Assembly: GCA_000697335.1 (NCBI GenBank)
Contig: JNEM01016156.1
Location: 1-22,940 of the forward strand
DNA length: 22,940 bases
Direction of reading: 5' to 3'
DNA from: Conidiobolus incongruus B7586
Lineage: Eukaryota; Entomophthoromycota; Entomophthoromycetes; Entomophthorales; Conidiobolaceae
Shown here: piece after piece, positions 21,598 through 22,940 of the stretch
How positions within the stretch are numbered: position 1 is the stretch's first letter
Layout: each line of letters starts with the position of its first letter
Position numbers and translations under genes: made by a program
Notes under the pieces: generated by a model
What the model was told of the DNA's origin: nothing
Seen by the model: only the letters and a program-made list of their open reading frames with translations
The model's database searches: none

Positions 21598-22940
21598 CTC
21601 TTAACTCTGTTTACTTTATTTCATTCTTTACCACTTTCAATTATTTTTTTTAATAGTTTCAATATTATATAAAAACATTTAATTAAGTGGATAATTCAAC
21701 TTCTCCTAGTTTTGCCTTACTCAAAATTCAATATTTCTAATATAGAATGAAATTTAGATTTATTAATCAAATGTGAATCCTAGCTATTATAAAATATTTA
21801 AATATTAACTAAAATATTAATTCTAGATATTTGTCAATATTTTCATTTTATGTCTAAAAACTTTAATATTATACAGTTTTTAAAAGTTGATTGATTAGTC
21901 TAGCATATTACAATTAATTTATTAAATTGGGTAATTAATAATATTTAAAATACTAATGGAATAAATTTAAATGAAAAGATCGAAATCATATCATAACTAG
22001 ATATGTATTCTGACTAACCATATTAATAGCTTTTCGAAATACAGAGAACCAGTATGTGGTAATAATTAAAATATATAATTTATTGTACAGCCGCAAAATT
22101 TTATTGAACTCGGTTATAATATATTTAAATTTAAAAACAGGGATAACTTGCCATTTTCTTTTTCCGAGATCTCAAAACTTGGCATTGATTATATTCTAAA
22201 AATTTTATTTAAATTCTTTTTACTTGAATTTTAACCATCATAAATAGGTATTTGTAATTTTTTTTTGAATTAATATATTATAATTAAATTCACAATTTTA
22301 ATCTTGCAAGTATTTTAAACTTAATATGTTTGAAAGGACTGAAATATTTATCAGAAAATGATAAAGAAATCTAAGCTTACCATAAATATTAGCTATTTTT
22401 AAGATGATTTTTGATAATTCTTCTTTAAAGATCCTGAAAATTAATTCATCTGATTATAACAATAATTTTATAATAACTTTATTTTATATGGTTAGTAATG
22501 TATATAACATCTAAAAATCTAATTTACTTAATTAATATAATTCATTTTAACTAATACAATTTGTTTTGATACCAATAATATCTTTAGATTGGTATTACAA
22601 TAATAATTAATATTATTACATTTTGACAAGTATAAACCAATTTGTAATTGCATTTTTTCACTTAAAGCATATTAATTAATTAGATTATATATATATATAA
22701 TTTTTTTGCTATTATGTATAAATACCATGGTCTAATAATAGCTTTGAAAATTATTGGATTTATTCTTATTATAAGTCATAAATAAGAAACTTAAATATAA
22801 ACTCATATATTTTTTTATTCTTGAAATTTATAATTTACAAAAATTTATTAATTTAAATTACTATTTTTCTTAACTATATTTACTAATTCATTTGATTTTA
22901 TATTAATTATTATAATTTTTTTTATAAAATAATTTATACA
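21598..22940. other. AT-rich 3' flank to window end
   Basis: About 1.3 kb without a convincing ORF or RNA gene. A slightly GC-richer patch at about 22085-22190 has no recognisable motif or coding frame. A short TA repeat lies near 22689-22700. Confidence 0.5.

Overview
This is nuclear DNA from a very AT-rich eukaryote, most likely a fungus. It holds five intron-containing protein genes, about 6.0 kb of coding sequence in a 22.9 kb window, separated by long, extremely AT-rich stretches. By adding exons I rebuilt complete, in-frame models for all five: a WASP/Las17-type actin nucleation-promoting factor (minus strand, 537 aa), calmodulin (minus, 149 aa), a TMEM184/organic-solute-transporter-alpha (DUF300) membrane protein (plus, 560 aa), ribosomal protein eL20 (plus, 175 aa) and mitochondrial 5-aminolevulinate synthase (plus, 566 aa).

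The organism call is inference. Gene architecture (24 GT-AG introns, mostly 47-80 nt, with CTAAT/CTAAC-like branch sites in several), fungal-type protein sequences and CCAAT/TATA-like promoter elements suggest a fungus. The WASP homologue keeps a Cdc42/Rac-binding (CRIB/GBD) motif, which the Las17 proteins of Dikarya lack. That points to an early-diverging lineage, such as a Zoopagomycota/Entomophthoromycotina-like or other non-Dikarya fungus. An ALA synthase gene means haem is made from glycine and succinyl-CoA, which argues against the anaerobic, haem-poor gut fungi despite the similar AT richness.

Layout: 1-435, AT-rich flank with a diverged direct repeat of 160-bp period; 436-2574, WASP (11 exons, minus); 2575-5889, gene-free AT-rich DNA; 5890-6464, calmodulin (3 exons, minus); 6465-9194, the intergenic region between the head-to-head calmodulin and TMEM184-like genes; 9195-11283, TMEM184-like gene (8 exons, plus); 11284-13304, AT-rich with one doubtful minus-strand exon-like ORF; 13305-14200, eL20 (5 exons, plus); 14201-19819, a 5.6-kb AT-rich desert with microsatellites ending in the ALA synthase promoter; 19820-21576, ALA synthase (2 exons, plus); 21577-22940, AT-rich 3' flank.

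The genes look like ordinary housekeeping genes and do not form a pathway or cluster. WASP and calmodulin both feed into actin and endocytosis control in fungi, but adjacency alone does not show a functional link. I saw no rRNA, tRNA, CRISPR, transposon or virus-like element. I found no convincing new biological system. The items most worth a second look are the CRIB-retaining WASP, the tiny terminal exons of calmodulin and eL20, the exon-like ORF near 12.8 kb, the unexplained GC-richer patch after eL20, and the repeat at the left edge.
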